Source of the DNA: Bacteroidota bacterium
GTDB taxonomy: Bacteria > Bacteroidota > Bacteroidia > Flavobacteriales_E > Vicingaceae
Reading direction: 5' to 3'
Assembly: GCA_016183805.1 (NCBI GenBank)
Contig: JACPDX010000099.1
Location: 1-53,951, forward strand
DNA length: 53,951 bases
Positions 44,646-53,761 of this stretch are shown piece after piece. The translations under genes and the position numbers were made by a program. Positions within the stretch are counted from its first letter, which is position 1. Every line of letters starts with the position of its first letter. The notes under the pieces were generated by a model. The model searched no databases. It saw only the letters and a program-made list of their open reading frames with translations, and had not been told where the DNA came from.

Positions 44646-45473
44646 TTAAAAGTTAATGATACCTATATGTTTAATTTCTCCTTTTGAAATCAACACATTT
44701 TCTATTCTTTGTTCTTGAGGTAATTCAGTACTAGTTGTTTCAGGAATAACTACTAGATTATAAACACCTTCGTCAACACCTCTTATTAAAAAGTTACCAG
44801 AGGCATCTAAATAAGTACTTAATTCAGTTGATTCATTTGTAATAATTATAGCTGCATTTGCAGTACCTTGTACCTCACCCCTCAAGCCTGTGCTGGCATC
44901 TTTAATTTCGGTAATTACAGGGTTAATAATATACTGTTGAGCTATTTCTTTAATTGATTGTACAACTTGAAAATCAAGTAGTACCTCTGCCTCTGAATTT
45001 GCAAAAATTTGCTCATTTATCTCAATGATTACTTCTCTTGGTCCATCCCATAACAATTGAACTGTAGCCGAGCCATTACCAGAAACTCCACCAACGCCTG
45101 AACTTCCACTAAGTGTTAACCTATTATCATTTCCAAAAGTGATTCTTAATTTAGAATATGTACCCACTGTTGCCATACCTTTATAGGCTAATAAAGTTTC
45201 AACACCATTTGTTAGGCTTAATACACTAACGTGTTGAATTTCATTATTCAACGATACCCATCCATCATTTTCTAGATAAGCATCAATTCCTGTTATTTGA
45301 ACATCTAATGCGGCATAATTTCCCGGAGCATCGGTCATTTTAACTTTAAATGTACCTGATTGTGTGCTGCTTGAGTTTGAATTAGAAGAAGGATATGTGT
45401 CTTCTTTTTGACACGAGGTAAAAACAAATAGTAAACTTGCAATTACCATGGATGTTAATTTTAGTGTTTTCAT
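44646..45473 (-). CDS. DUF4382 domain lipoprotein
   Basis: 275 residues. Lipobox FVFTSC (C21), a Ser/Asn-rich linker, then the DUF4382 domain (FKVKMTDAPGNYAALDVQITGIDAYLENDGW, YSKLRITFGNDNRL, about 42-190) and a C-terminal carboxypeptidase-regulatory-like Ig segment (GLRGEVQGTANAAI, GVYNLVVIPE, about 195-275). Function unknown; surface attachment is likely. It is the first gene downstream of a sigma-54-like promoter, so its expression should track the local activator. Confidence 0.9.
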   Translation of the reverse strand: MKTLKLTSMVIASLLFVFTSCQKEDTYPSSNSNSSSTQSGTFKVKMTDAPGNYAALDVQITGIDAYLENDGWVSLNNEIQHVSVLSLTNGVETLLAYKGMATVGTYSKLRITFGNDNRLTLSGSSGVGGVSGNGSATVQLLWDGPREVIIEINEQIFANSEAEVLLDFQVVQSIKEIAQQYIINPVITEIKDASTGLRGEVQGTANAAIIITNESTELSTYLDASGNFLIRGVDEGVYNLVVIPETTSTELPQEQRIENVLISKGEIKHIGIINF

Positions 45474-45520
45474 GACTTTAATATTTTAGTTCGACATTTT
45501 TTTAACTTTTAAAACTGAAT

Positions 45521-45534
45521 TCAAACGGCATACC
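45521..45534 (-). promoter_or_regulatory. sigma-54-like -24/-12 element (TGGTATG-N4-TTGA)
   Basis: On the minus strand GG is at 45534-45533 and GA at 45522-45521, ten bases apart. -24 TGGTATG, -12 TTTGA. It lies 48 bases before ATG 45473. Confidence 0.6.
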
Positions 45535-45563
45535 ATGAAAAAACAAAAGAACAAATAAAAACA

Positions 45564-45587
45564 AACCCCTTGCAATGACAAGGGGTT
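45564..45587 (-). terminator. intrinsic terminator of the aldo/keto reductase gene
   Basis: AACCCCTTG and CAAGGGGTT form a perfect 9-bp stem, followed on the minus strand by a T-rich tail (TGTTTTTATTTG). It lies between the shared palindrome and the -24 element, insulating the promoter. Confidence 0.8.
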
Positions 45588-45634
45588 GTGTAAATTAAAA
45601 ATATCTTAGAATTAATATGAGAGGGGGTACTATT

Positions 45635-45669
45635 TTTTCAAAATGAAAATATGATATTCATTTTGATAA
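45635..45669. promoter_or_regulatory. shared palindrome TTTTCAAAATGAAAA plus a second half-copy, candidate activator site 3
   Basis: The 15-mer is at 45635-45649; an inverted partial copy TTCATTTTGA follows at 45657-45666. The first is 101 bases upstream of the -24 GG at 45534. Confidence 0.65.
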
Positions 45670-45716
45670 AAAACAATCCATTTCAAAGAGGAAAGAAAAA
45701 TACTGATTTAATGATA

Positions 45717-46712
45717 TTAGAATGTAGGTTTTATTGGAGCATTATTTAAAATTTTCTCAATTTGTTGTATGACTTCTGGTGTCAACTTGTTTTTAGCTTC
45801 CGAAGCTTTAAAATTTTCTTTGAGTTGAGCTGTTTTGCTTGCACCAAGAATAACTGTACTTACATTTGGGTTTTTTAAGCACCAGGCAATAGCCAAAACG
45901 GGCAATGTCATTCCCAAATCTTTTGCTAAAACAGTTAATTTTTCTGCTTTTTTAATGTTTTCTTTTTCCAGTACATTTTTCTTTAACCAATCCATACCTT
46001 CCATGTTTAAGCGGGTATTTTTCGGGTTTTTGTTTTGGTTGTATTTTCCTGTTAAAACCCCCGATGCCAATGGCGACCATATCGTTGTTCCCAATCCAAC
46101 TGTTTTGTAGATTTGAGAAAATTCTACTTCAACTTTTTGGCGGGTAAGCATATTGTATTGAGGTTGTTCCATGGTTGGAGCAATTAAATGGTGTTGTTTG
46201 GCGACCATGTGAGCTTCCATAATTTCCTGAGCACTCCATTCTGATGTTCCCCAGTATAAAACTTTGCCTTGAGTAATTAAGTTATGCATTGCCCAAACAG
46301 TTTCTTCAATCGGTGTATTTTTATCGGGTCGGTGACAGAAATAAAGGTCTAAATAATCTACTTTTAAGCGATCTAATGCCTGATGACAAGCCTCAAAAAC
46401 ATGTTTTCTACTCAATCCGTTTTGATTGGGTTTGGTATTTTCTGTCCCACGAAATCCGAAAAAAACTTTACTCGAAACACAATAAGAATCCCTGTCCCAT
46501 TTCATCTTTTTTAATACTTTCCCCATTACTTTTTCCGATTCGCCTCGTGCATATATTTCGGCATTATCAAAAAAGTTTACCCCATTATCGTAAGCTATTT
46601 TCATCAAATCTTCGGCGGTGTTGTTTTCAATCTGTTTACCAAAAGTTAACCAACTTCCTAACGATAATTCGCTTACTTGTAAACCTGATTTTCCTAATCG
46701 TCTGTATTCCAT
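45717..46712 (-). CDS. aldo/keto reductase (potassium-channel beta-subunit-like family)
   Basis: 331 residues from ATG 46712 (MEYRRLGKSGLQVSELSLG); an upstream extension has no support. Catalytic tetrad: D and Y in FFDNAEIYARG, K in VSSKVFFG, H in YFCHRPD. The NADPH-binding GASKTAQLKEN segment is near the C-terminus. YghZ/KvBeta-type enzymes reduce methylglyoxal and similar aldehydes. The gene is divergent from RidA and ends at a terminator (45564). Confidence 0.92.
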   Translation of the reverse strand: MEYRRLGKSGLQVSELSLGSWLTFGKQIENNTAEDLMKIAYDNGVNFFDNAEIYARGESEKVMGKVLKKMKWDRDSYCVSSKVFFGFRGTENTKPNQNGLSRKHVFEACHQALDRLKVDYLDLYFCHRPDKNTPIEETVWAMHNLITQGKVLYWGTSEWSAQEIMEAHMVAKQHHLIAPTMEQPQYNMLTRQKVEVEFSQIYKTVGLGTTIWSPLASGVLTGKYNQNKNPKNTRLNMEGMDWLKKNVLEKENIKKAEKLTVLAKDLGMTLPVLAIAWCLKNPNVSTVILGASKTAQLKENFKASEAKNKLTPEVIQQIEKILNNAPIKPTF

Positions 46713-46759
46713 GTTTAAAATTCTATTTGTATAATTTGCATTAAAGGTATTAAAAATTC

Positions 46760-46767
46760 TAAATTTG
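46760..46767 (+). promoter_or_regulatory. -7 element TAAATTTG of the ridA-like gene
   Basis: Exact match with a TTTG at 46735-46738 as -33, 19 bases before ATG 46786. Confidence 0.65.
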
Positions 46768-46785
46768 ATGACACAAAAATAAATT

Positions 46786-47211
46786 ATGTCAGATAAAATT
46801 AATACGAATAAAGCACCCAAACCCATGGGACTTTACCCTCATGCTCGAAAAGTGGGTAATTTATTGTTTTTGTCGGGAGTTGGACCGAGAGCAGCAGGTT
46901 CGGGAAGTGAAGAGGCTAATATCCCCGGTTTAAAATACGATAACAATGGCAACTACGAAAGTTTCGATTTTGAGGCTCAATGTCGTTCGGTATTCGAAAA
47001 TGTTCGGGTAATTTTAGAAGAATCAGGCTCTAGTTGGGAAAACATGGTAGATGTTACGGTTTTTTTAACCGACATGAAACGGGATTTCAAAACTTATAAT
47101 AGAGTTTACGCCGAGTATTTTAAAACCAATCAGCCTTGTAGAACTACGGTTGAGGTAAATGCACTTCCTTCACCTATTTGTATAGAGTTGAAGTGTATTG
47201 CAACTATTTAA
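46786..47211 (+). CDS. RidA family protein
   Basis: 141 residues of the YjgF/YER057c/UK114 fold. Features are GNLLFLSGVGPRAAGS, an expected trimer-forming core (VTVFLTDMKRDFKTYNRVYAEYF) and the active-site Arg in CRTTVEVNALP. Deaminates reactive enamines/imines; the GVGPRA stretch resembles 2-aminomuconate deaminase-like members. Its 3' end overlaps that of the convergent gene by 4 bases. Confidence 0.92.
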   Translation: MSDKINTNKAPKPMGLYPHARKVGNLLFLSGVGPRAAGSGSEEANIPGLKYDNNGNYESFDFEAQCRSVFENVRVILEESGSSWENMVDVTVFLTDMKRDFKTYNRVYAEYFKTNQPCRTTVEVNALPSPICIELKCIATI

Positions 47212-47588
47212 TCTAAAAACTGTTTAGCCCATTTTATTGCTTCTTCTTTGGTGTTAAAAGCTTTCATAGGGTGCATTTTCTTGTTGAAGTTGATAAAGAA
47301 GTTGGCAATAATACGTTGACCTAAGTGTTTTACAATTATTGCCATTGCTTTTCTGTTTACTATATTTCCATCATTGGCTGAAATTTCTCGTGCTTCTTTA
47401 GTTACGGTAGTTTCGTCTCCAGCATCGTAAATCGAAACATACGCTTTTCCACTAGCTAATTCATGAGTTATATTTCTAATTTCTATAACATCTTCCAATT
47501 CAATTTCAACTTTTGGCTTATACGTAACAAGAATAACGCCTTTTTCAATAAGCTCACAGGTTGCTTTATTTAGCTCAATTTTATTCAT
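47208..47588 (-). CDS. STAS/SpoIIAA-like small protein
   Basis: 126 residues without signal peptide. Predicted alternating alpha/beta pattern with conserved YDAGDETTVTKEAREI and KKMHPMKAFNTKEEAIKWAKQFL, the tail typical of SpoIIAA-like STAS proteins in Bacteroidota. No kinase partner is nearby. The function is uncertain. Confidence 0.7.
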   Translation of the reverse strand: MNKIELNKATCELIEKGVILVTYKPKVEIELEDVIEIRNITHELASGKAYVSIYDAGDETTVTKEAREISANDGNIVNRKAMAIIVKHLGQRIIANFFINFNKKMHPMKAFNTKEEAIKWAKQFLD

Positions 47589-47655
47589 GTCGGTTCAAAT
47601 ATATAAAATTTAGATAAACCTACAAATAGGATTGGAGTTGTTTCTTAAAAATCGT

Positions 47656-47663
47656 TAATTTCG
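47656..47663 (+). promoter_or_regulatory. -7-like element TAATTTCG of ileS
   Basis: The same variant octamer as at 21776, 23 bases before the ileS ATG. Confidence 0.4.
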
Positions 47664-47686
47664 CATTCTTCGAAATTAGAGGTAAA

Positions 47687-50600
47687 ATGAGTAAATACAC
47701 AGAATATAAAGGATTAAACCTACCCAACGTAGCCAAAGAAGTATTGGATAAATGGGAGCAAAACAAGGTATTTGAACAAAGCGTGTCGATTAGAGAAGGA
47801 AAACAACCTTTTGTTTTCTTTGAAGGACCACCTTCAGCAAATGGTTTGCCTGGTATTCATCACGTAATGGCTCGTGCTATTAAGGATATTTTTTGCCGTT
47901 ACAAAACTTTAAAAGGTTATCAAGTAAAACGTAAAGCAGGTTGGGATACACACGGTTTGCCTGTAGAACTTGGCGTGGAAAAAGAATTGGGAATAACCAA
48001 AGAAGACATTGGTAAAAAAATTACCATTGAAGAATACAACAAAGCTTGTCGTGAGGCAGTAATGCGTTACACCGACATTTGGAACGACTTGACCAAAAAA
48101 ATGGGGTATTGGGTGGACATGAACGACCCTTACATTACTTACGAAAACAAATACATTGAATCGGTTTGGTGGTTGTTGGGCGAGTTGTACAAAAAAAACT
48201 TATTGTACAAAGGCTACACCATTCAGCCCTATTCACCAGCAGCGGGAACAGGTTTAAGTTCACACGAATTAAACCAACCCGGTTGTTACAAAGATGTTAA
48301 AGATACTTCGGTTGTTGCTCAGTTTAAGGTTAAACCAAATGCTATTTTACCAGAGAATTCTTACTTTTTAGCTTGGACAACTACTCCTTGGACGTTACCT
48401 TCAAATACAGCTTTGGCTGTAGGACCAAAGATTGATTATGTGTTGATGGAAACATATAACCAATATACTGGTCTAAAAATTAATGTTGTTTTGGCTAAGG
48501 AATTAATTGGTAAATATTTTACAGTTAACGTTAAATTGAATAATGATACCATAGATATTGCAGCAGGAATTGATGATAATGGAGAATTAATTGAATTTGA
48601 TGAAAAGTTTTCACGTTCAATATGGAAACTACTAAAAGGATTCAAAGGCTCTGATTTAGTTGGAATCCAATATGAACAATTGATGCCTTATGCCTTGCCT
48701 TATGAAAATGCAGATAAAGCTTTTAGAGTAATTTCTGGCGATTTTGTTACTACCGAAGATGGTACGGGTATCGTTCACATTGCACCAACTTTTGGTGCCG
48801 ACGATGCCAAAGTGGCTAAAGAAGCAGGAGTACCGCCAATGCTGGTGTTAGACGAAAATGGTAACGCCGTTCCGTTAGTAGATTTACAAGGAAAATTCCG
48901 TCCGGAAATGGGTGAGTTTGCAGGTAAATTTGTTAAAAATGAATATTACAATAAAGGTGAAGAACCTGAAAAATCAGTTGATGTAGAAATCGCCATTAAA
49001 CTGAAAGAGGAAAATAAGGCGTTTAAAGTAGAAAAATACGAACATAGTTACCCACACTGTTGGAGAACCGATAAACCGGTATTGTATTATCCGTTGGATT
49101 CTTGGTTTATTAAGTCAACTGCTGCAAAAGACCGCATGATTGCGTTGAACAAAACCATCAACTGGAAACCTGAAAGTACCGGAACAGGAAGGTTTGGTAA
49201 TTGGTTGGAAAATTTGAACGATTGGAACCTTTCACGTTCACGTTATTGGGGAATTCCAATTCCTATTTGGAGAACTGAAGATGGGGTAGAGGCAATTTGT
49301 ATTTCTTCGGTTGAACAATTGAAAAAAGAAATAGAAAAAGCTATTGCCGCTGGTGTTATGACTAAAAACCCGCTAGCAAATTTTGTGGTGGGCGACATGA
49401 GCAAAGCCAATTACGATACCTTCGATTTGCATAAAAATTATGTGGACGAAATTATTTTGGTTGCTGCATCAGGAAAACCCATGAAACGCGAAACCGATTT
49501 AATTGATGTGTGGTTCGATTCTGGTTCTATGCCTACAGCTCAGTTGCATTATCCGTTCGAAAACAAAGATTTAATTGAAAAACAACATTTAGGTGTAGCC
49601 GATTTTATTGCCGAAGGCGTTGACCAAACGCGTGGTTGGTTTTTTACCCTGCACGCTATTGCTACCATGGTTTTTGACCATGTTGCATACAAAAATGTAA
49701 TCTCCAATGGTTTGGTTTTAGACAAAAACGGACAAAAAATGTCGAAACGTTTGGGAAATGCTGTTGACCCATTCCAAACTTTAGATAAATACGGACCGGA
49801 TGCTACACGTTGGTACATGATTACCAATGCTCAACCTTGGGACAATTTAAAATTCGATTTAGAGGGAATTACAGAAGTTCAACGTAAGTTTTTCGGAACA
49901 CTTTACAACACTTACAGTTTCTTTGCTTTATACGCCAATTTGGACAAATTTAGCTACAAAGAAGCAGAAATTCCGTTAGAAAAACGCCCCGAAATTGACC
50001 GTTGGATTATTTCTAAACTCAATTCATTAATTAAAGAAGTTGAAAATTCTTACGAAACATACGAGCCAACTAAAGCCGGTAGAGCAATTCAGGATTTTGT
50101 AAACGACCAGTTGAGTAATTGGTACGTTCGTTTGTGCAGAAGACGTTTTTGGAAAGGTGATTATTCTGACGATAAAATTGCTGCTTATCAAACGCTTTAC
50201 ACGTGTTTAGAAGTGGTTGCCCAATTAGCATCACCTATTGCGCCTTTTTATGCTGATTTATTGTACACCGATTTGAGCAAAATAAGCGGGAAAGGAAATG
50301 CTACTTCGGTACATTTATCCGACTTTCCGTTGGTAAACGAAAAAACCATTGATTTAGATTTGGAACAACGTATGGAAATTGCACAACAAGTTTCCTCCAT
50401 GGTATTGAGTTTGCGTAAAAAAGAGCAAATAAAAGTGCGTCAACCACTTCAAAAAATAATGATTCCAACTTTAGATGCTAAATTTAAACGTCAGTTGCAA
50501 GACGTAGCCGATTTGGTTTTGTCGGAAGTTAATGTAAAAGAAATTCAATATTTAGAAGATACGGCTGGAGTTTTGGTAAAAAGCATTAAACCAAACTTTA

Positions 50601-51142
50601 AAACCTTGGGTCCGAAATACGGCAAAATAATGAAGCAGATTGCCGCAGTGGTAACCCAATTTAATCAAAACGATATTCAAGAGTTTGAACGTAACCAAAG
50701 CGTAACTTTTAACGTTGAAGGAGAAAAAGTTATTTTAGATACAAACGATGTAGAAATTTCTACACAAGATATTCCGGGATGGTTGGTGCTAACCGAAGGT
50801 TCAATTACAGTAGCATTGGACATTGTTATTTCGAAAGAATTAAAAGAAGAAGGAATAGCAAGAGAATTTATTAATAGAATCCAAAACTTGCGTAAAGACA
50901 GCGGTTTTGAGGTAAACGATAAAATTACCCTTGAAATATTGAAACACAACGAAATAAATGAAGCAATACTTAAGAATAAAAATTATATTTGCACCGAAAT
51001 TTTAGCAACCAATTTAAGTTTGGTTGATGAGTTAACACAAAAGAACGGAGTACTTGTTGAATTGGATGAAAATGTTTCTACGCGTATAGCGATTGAAAAA
51101 TTGAATAGTGAAGCAATTACGCATACCGTTAATAATAAATAG
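47687..51142 (+). CDS. ileS: isoleucyl-tRNA synthetase (eukaryote-like type 2)
   Basis: 1151 residues, longer than typical bacterial IleRS (about 930-940). Class I signature GIHH (56-59), the large editing insertion (WTTTPWTLPSNTALAV region), KMSKR loop at 684-688, and an extended C-terminal domain. Bacteroidota carry this long eukaryote-like type, which in other bacteria is associated with mupirocin resistance (family knowledge, not tested here). Charges tRNA-Ile. A dksA-like gene follows 26 bases downstream. Confidence 0.97.
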   Translation: MSKYTEYKGLNLPNVAKEVLDKWEQNKVFEQSVSIREGKQPFVFFEGPPSANGLPGIHHVMARAIKDIFCRYKTLKGYQVKRKAGWDTHGLPVELGVEKELGITKEDIGKKITIEEYNKACREAVMRYTDIWNDLTKKMGYWVDMNDPYITYENKYIESVWWLLGELYKKNLLYKGYTIQPYSPAAGTGLSSHELNQPGCYKDVKDTSVVAQFKVKPNAILPENSYFLAWTTTPWTLPSNTALAVGPKIDYVLMETYNQYTGLKINVVLAKELIGKYFTVNVKLNNDTIDIAAGIDDNGELIEFDEKFSRSIWKLLKGFKGSDLVGIQYEQLMPYALPYENADKAFRVISGDFVTTEDGTGIVHIAPTFGADDAKVAKEAGVPPMLVLDENGNAVPLVDLQGKFRPEMGEFAGKFVKNEYYNKGEEPEKSVDVEIAIKLKEENKAFKVEKYEHSYPHCWRTDKPVLYYPLDSWFIKSTAAKDRMIALNKTINWKPESTGTGRFGNWLENLNDWNLSRSRYWGIPIPIWRTEDGVEAICISSVEQLKKEIEKAIAAGVMTKNPLANFVVGDMSKANYDTFDLHKNYVDEIILVAASGKPMKRETDLIDVWFDSGSMPTAQLHYPFENKDLIEKQHLGVADFIAEGVDQTRGWFFTLHAIATMVFDHVAYKNVISNGLVLDKNGQKMSKRLGNAVDPFQTLDKYGPDATRWYMITNAQPWDNLKFDLEGITEVQRKFFGTLYNTYSFFALYANLDKFSYKEAEIPLEKRPEIDRWIISKLNSLIKEVENSYETYEPTKAGRAIQDFVNDQLSNWYVRLCRRRFWKGDYSDDKIAAYQTLYTCLEVVAQLASPIAPFYADLLYTDLSKISGKGNATSVHLSDFPLVNEKTIDLDLEQRMEIAQQVSSMVLSLRKKEQIKVRQPLQKIMIPTLDAKFKRQLQDVADLVLSEVNVKEIQYLEDTAGVLVKSIKPNFKTLGPKYGKIMKQIAAVVTQFNQNDIQEFERNQSVTFNVEGEKVILDTNDVEISTQDIPGWLVLTEGSITVALDIVISKELKEEGIAREFINRIQNLRKDSGFEVNDKITLEILKHNEINEAILKNKNYICTEILATNLSLVDELTQKNGVLVELDENVSTRIAIEKLNSEAITHTVNNK

Positions 51143-51168
51143 ATTGAGTAATTAAAATAGAGTAAATT

Positions 51169-51546
51169 ATGTCAGAAAAAAACAGATATTCAGACGAAGA
51201 ATTGGCAATGTTTAAAGCCCTTATTGAGAAAAAAATTGTTGCTGCAAGAATTGATTTAGATGGATTAAAAGCTTCATTATCTCATAAAGACGATAATGGA
51301 ACAGATGATACTATCCATTCATTTAATATGATGGAAGACGGTGCAGGTACTTTAACCAGAGAAGAAATTTCTCAATTGGCTCAACGTCAAGAGAAATTTT
51401 TAACAAACCTTGAAAACGCATTAATGAGAATTCAAAATAAAACCTACGGAATTTGTAGAGTTACAGGTAAATTAATCCAAAAGGAACGTTTATTGGCAGT
51501 TCCTCATGCTACACTTAGCATGGAAGCTAAAGAAGCACAAGGGTAA
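51169..51546 (+). CDS. TraR/DksA family protein lacking the zinc cysteines
   Basis: 125 residues, coiled-coil N-terminal part (about 10-90) and a C-terminal TGKLIQKERLLAVPHAT box. Only one Cys (YGICRVTG) of the usual four remains, so zinc binding by the standard finger is not expected; many Bacteroidota members look this way. Possibly binds RNA polymerase in the secondary channel. Between ileS and lspA, as often seen in this phylum. Confidence 0.88.
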   Translation: MSEKNRYSDEELAMFKALIEKKIVAARIDLDGLKASLSHKDDNGTDDTIHSFNMMEDGAGTLTREEISQLAQRQEKFLTNLENALMRIQNKTYGICRVTGKLIQKERLLAVPHATLSMEAKEAQG

Positions 51547-51548
51547 AG

Positions 51549-51612
51549 AATTAAAAATTAGAAATTTGAAATTAGTGATAATTTCAAATTTCTAATCTCT
51601 AATTTTTAATCT
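51549..51612. terminator. long hairpin between the dksA-like gene and lspA
   Basis: TTAGAAATTTGAAATTA (51558-51574) pairs perfectly over 17 bp with 51579-51595 around a GTGA loop; an outer ATTAAAAAT/ATTTTTAAT pair extends it. Could attenuate or stabilise the transcript. Confidence 0.5.
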
Positions 51613-51625
51613 CCAATTAAATCCA

Positions 51626-52267
51626 ATGAAATTTCGATTTTTAACTCATCCTGTATTTATCATCTTTTTGGTGTTAACTATCGACCAATTTTCCAAAATT
51701 TGGGTAAAAACCACCATGTATTTGGGGCAGGAATTTCCTGTGGTTGATAATTGGTTTTTTATTCATTTTACTGAAAATCCGGGTATGGCATTTGGTATGG
51801 AGTTCGGTGGGGAGTATGGCAAACTAGCATTAAGCTTGTTTCGTATTGTTGCTGTTTCTGCAATAGGCTATGTGTTATTTACCTTACCAAAAGAAACACC
51901 AAAGGGACTTAGAGTTTGTGGAGCTTTGGTTCTTGCAGGAGCTATTGGTAATATTATTGATAGTGCTTTTTATGGAGTAATATTCAACGATAGTTTTAAT
52001 CAATTGGCAACTTTATTTCCTGCTGAAGGAGGTTATGCTTCTTTTCTTCATGGTAGAGTGGTTGACATGTTTTGGTTTCCACTTTATGCAGGCGTATTTC
52101 CTGATTGGTTCCCAATTTGGGGAGGTGAAGATTTTCTGTTTTTCCGACCTGTTTTTAATATTGCAGATGCTTCCATTTCGGTTGGTATTGCGTTAATTTT
52201 TATTTTTTATCGGGATTTTTTTAAAAGTCCATCAAAAGAAACTAAGGAAAAAGAAACCTTGTCGTAA
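51626..52267 (+). CDS. lspA: lipoprotein signal peptidase (signal peptidase II)
   Basis: 213 residues with four membrane segments. The catalytic Asp pair lies in GNIIDSAFYG and HGRVVDMFWFP, with NPGMAFGM upstream. Longer than E. coli LspA owing to an insertion between the catalytic motifs (about 118-140), usual for Bacteroidota. Processes lipoproteins, including those encoded at 35294-45473. Confidence 0.95.
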   Translation: MKFRFLTHPVFIIFLVLTIDQFSKIWVKTTMYLGQEFPVVDNWFFIHFTENPGMAFGMEFGGEYGKLALSLFRIVAVSAIGYVLFTLPKETPKGLRVCGALVLAGAIGNIIDSAFYGVIFNDSFNQLATLFPAEGGYASFLHGRVVDMFWFPLYAGVFPDWFPIWGGEDFLFFRPVFNIADASISVGIALIFIFYRDFFKSPSKETKEKETLS

Positions 52268-52315
52268 AAATTTCGTTTACCCATTCTCAGCCTTAACATA
52301 CAAAAATCATTTATT

Positions 52316-53761
52316 ATGATTAGAAAATACTTTTACGGCATATTTCCAATAGTTATTGCCATTTTTTTTGCAGTTCCATTAGTTGCACAAACCAATTTTA
52401 ACCAGCCAAATAAGTTTATTGCCCCAAAGGTTAAAACCAATTCGGATGTAAATAAAGCTACCAGTTGTATCGATATTATTCAATACCCACAGTCAAAAGC
52501 CAGCAATATTTTATTAGACACGATGGATTATATCACTTACATTGGTGCAGTTTCTCAAACCTATTATTATGCAGGAAATGGACTAGTACATGGTATAAAT
52601 GTGTACATGACGTTAGATTTAGATGGTATTCCCGGAAACAAAGATTCTGTAAAGATGGTAATAAGTGTTAGAAATATTGATGCAGGTAATGTGCCGACAA
52701 CTACCTTAGGTTCAGATACGGTTTTTTTACATGATGTGGGGTTTACTACACAGGATTTAATGTTTTCCTCACCGATTGCTGTAACCGATTCTTTTGCTGT
52801 AGTTGTAGAAATAGATACGTTGAATCCTTCAAATCCATATTATGCAACCAATGATTATGGAGATGGAGCAGTCGAACAATTAAGTGCATTGGCTTATACA
52901 GGTATTTGGTATAACTTATACCCAACTTGGAGCGGAACTTGGGATGTGGACATGATGTTATCTCCAATTTTTGAAGATTTGGTTGTGCCAAATTATTCAG
53001 TTGATACAAATAGTGTATGTATTGGAAATCCAATAACATTTACCAATAACTCTTCTATTGTTTATAATACCATGTTTAATACTGGTAAAGCTACATTTAG
53101 TTTAGATATAGATGAGTTTCCTATTATAGCAAATTTAGATTCGAATTACACTCATGTATATGCTAATGCTGGTGTACACAATACTAATTTCGAAATTATA
53201 CAATATGGATATACTTTGAACTGTATAATTGATTCAACTATGCCGGTAACTGTTTTAGATACGTCATCAGCTAATTTTAATTTTAATAATTTGGGTAGTG
53301 GAGCATATCAATTTACTGATGCATCATTAAATGGAACTACTTATTATTGGGATTTTGGTGATGGTGACACTTCTACAACACAGAGCCCTACTCATACCTT
53401 TTTATTACCAGCAAATTATAATGTTTGCTTAACAGTTGTTAATGATAGTGCTTGTGGATCAAGTCAGTATTGTCAAACAGTTTCGTTTGTAATTGGTCAA
53501 AAAGAAATGATAGTAAGTAACGAAGTAAAAATATACCCAATTCCTGCTAAACGATTTTTTACGGTTGAAATTCCAACTACTTTTTTTGAGCCAACAATTG
53601 TTGTAACCGATATTGTAGGTAAAAAAATAATAGCAATGGAGAATATCCAACAAAGTAAAGTCAAAGTACTTACAGAAGAATTAAATTCCGGGGTATATTT
53701 TGTTTCAGTTTCTTCAAATGGACAAAAAGTATTTACCAAAAGAATTGTGGTAGATAAATAA
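52316..53761 (+). CDS. secreted PKD-domain protein with T9SS type A sorting tail
   Basis: 481 residues. Signal peptide ends near PLVAQ. A beta-rich region (about 50-215) precedes an Ig-like stretch and one PKD domain (about 335-392, YYWDFGDGDTSTTQSPTHTF). The C-terminal sorting domain (about 405-481) has IYPIPAKRFFTVEI and LNSGVYFVSVSSNGQ. It is exported through the T9SS. No catalytic domain is visible. Same class as the protein at 5003-7879. Confidence 0.9.
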   Translation: MIRKYFYGIFPIVIAIFFAVPLVAQTNFNQPNKFIAPKVKTNSDVNKATSCIDIIQYPQSKASNILLDTMDYITYIGAVSQTYYYAGNGLVHGINVYMTLDLDGIPGNKDSVKMVISVRNIDAGNVPTTTLGSDTVFLHDVGFTTQDLMFSSPIAVTDSFAVVVEIDTLNPSNPYYATNDYGDGAVEQLSALAYTGIWYNLYPTWSGTWDVDMMLSPIFEDLVVPNYSVDTNSVCIGNPITFTNNSSIVYNTMFNTGKATFSLDIDEFPIIANLDSNYTHVYANAGVHNTNFEIIQYGYTLNCIIDSTMPVTVLDTSSANFNFNNLGSGAYQFTDASLNGTTYYWDFGDGDTSTTQSPTHTFLLPANYNVCLTVVNDSACGSSQYCQTVSFVIGQKEMIVSNEVKIYPIPAKRFFTVEIPTTFFEPTIVVTDIVGKKIIAMENIQQSKVKVLTEELNSGVYFVSVSSNGQKVFTKRIVVDK

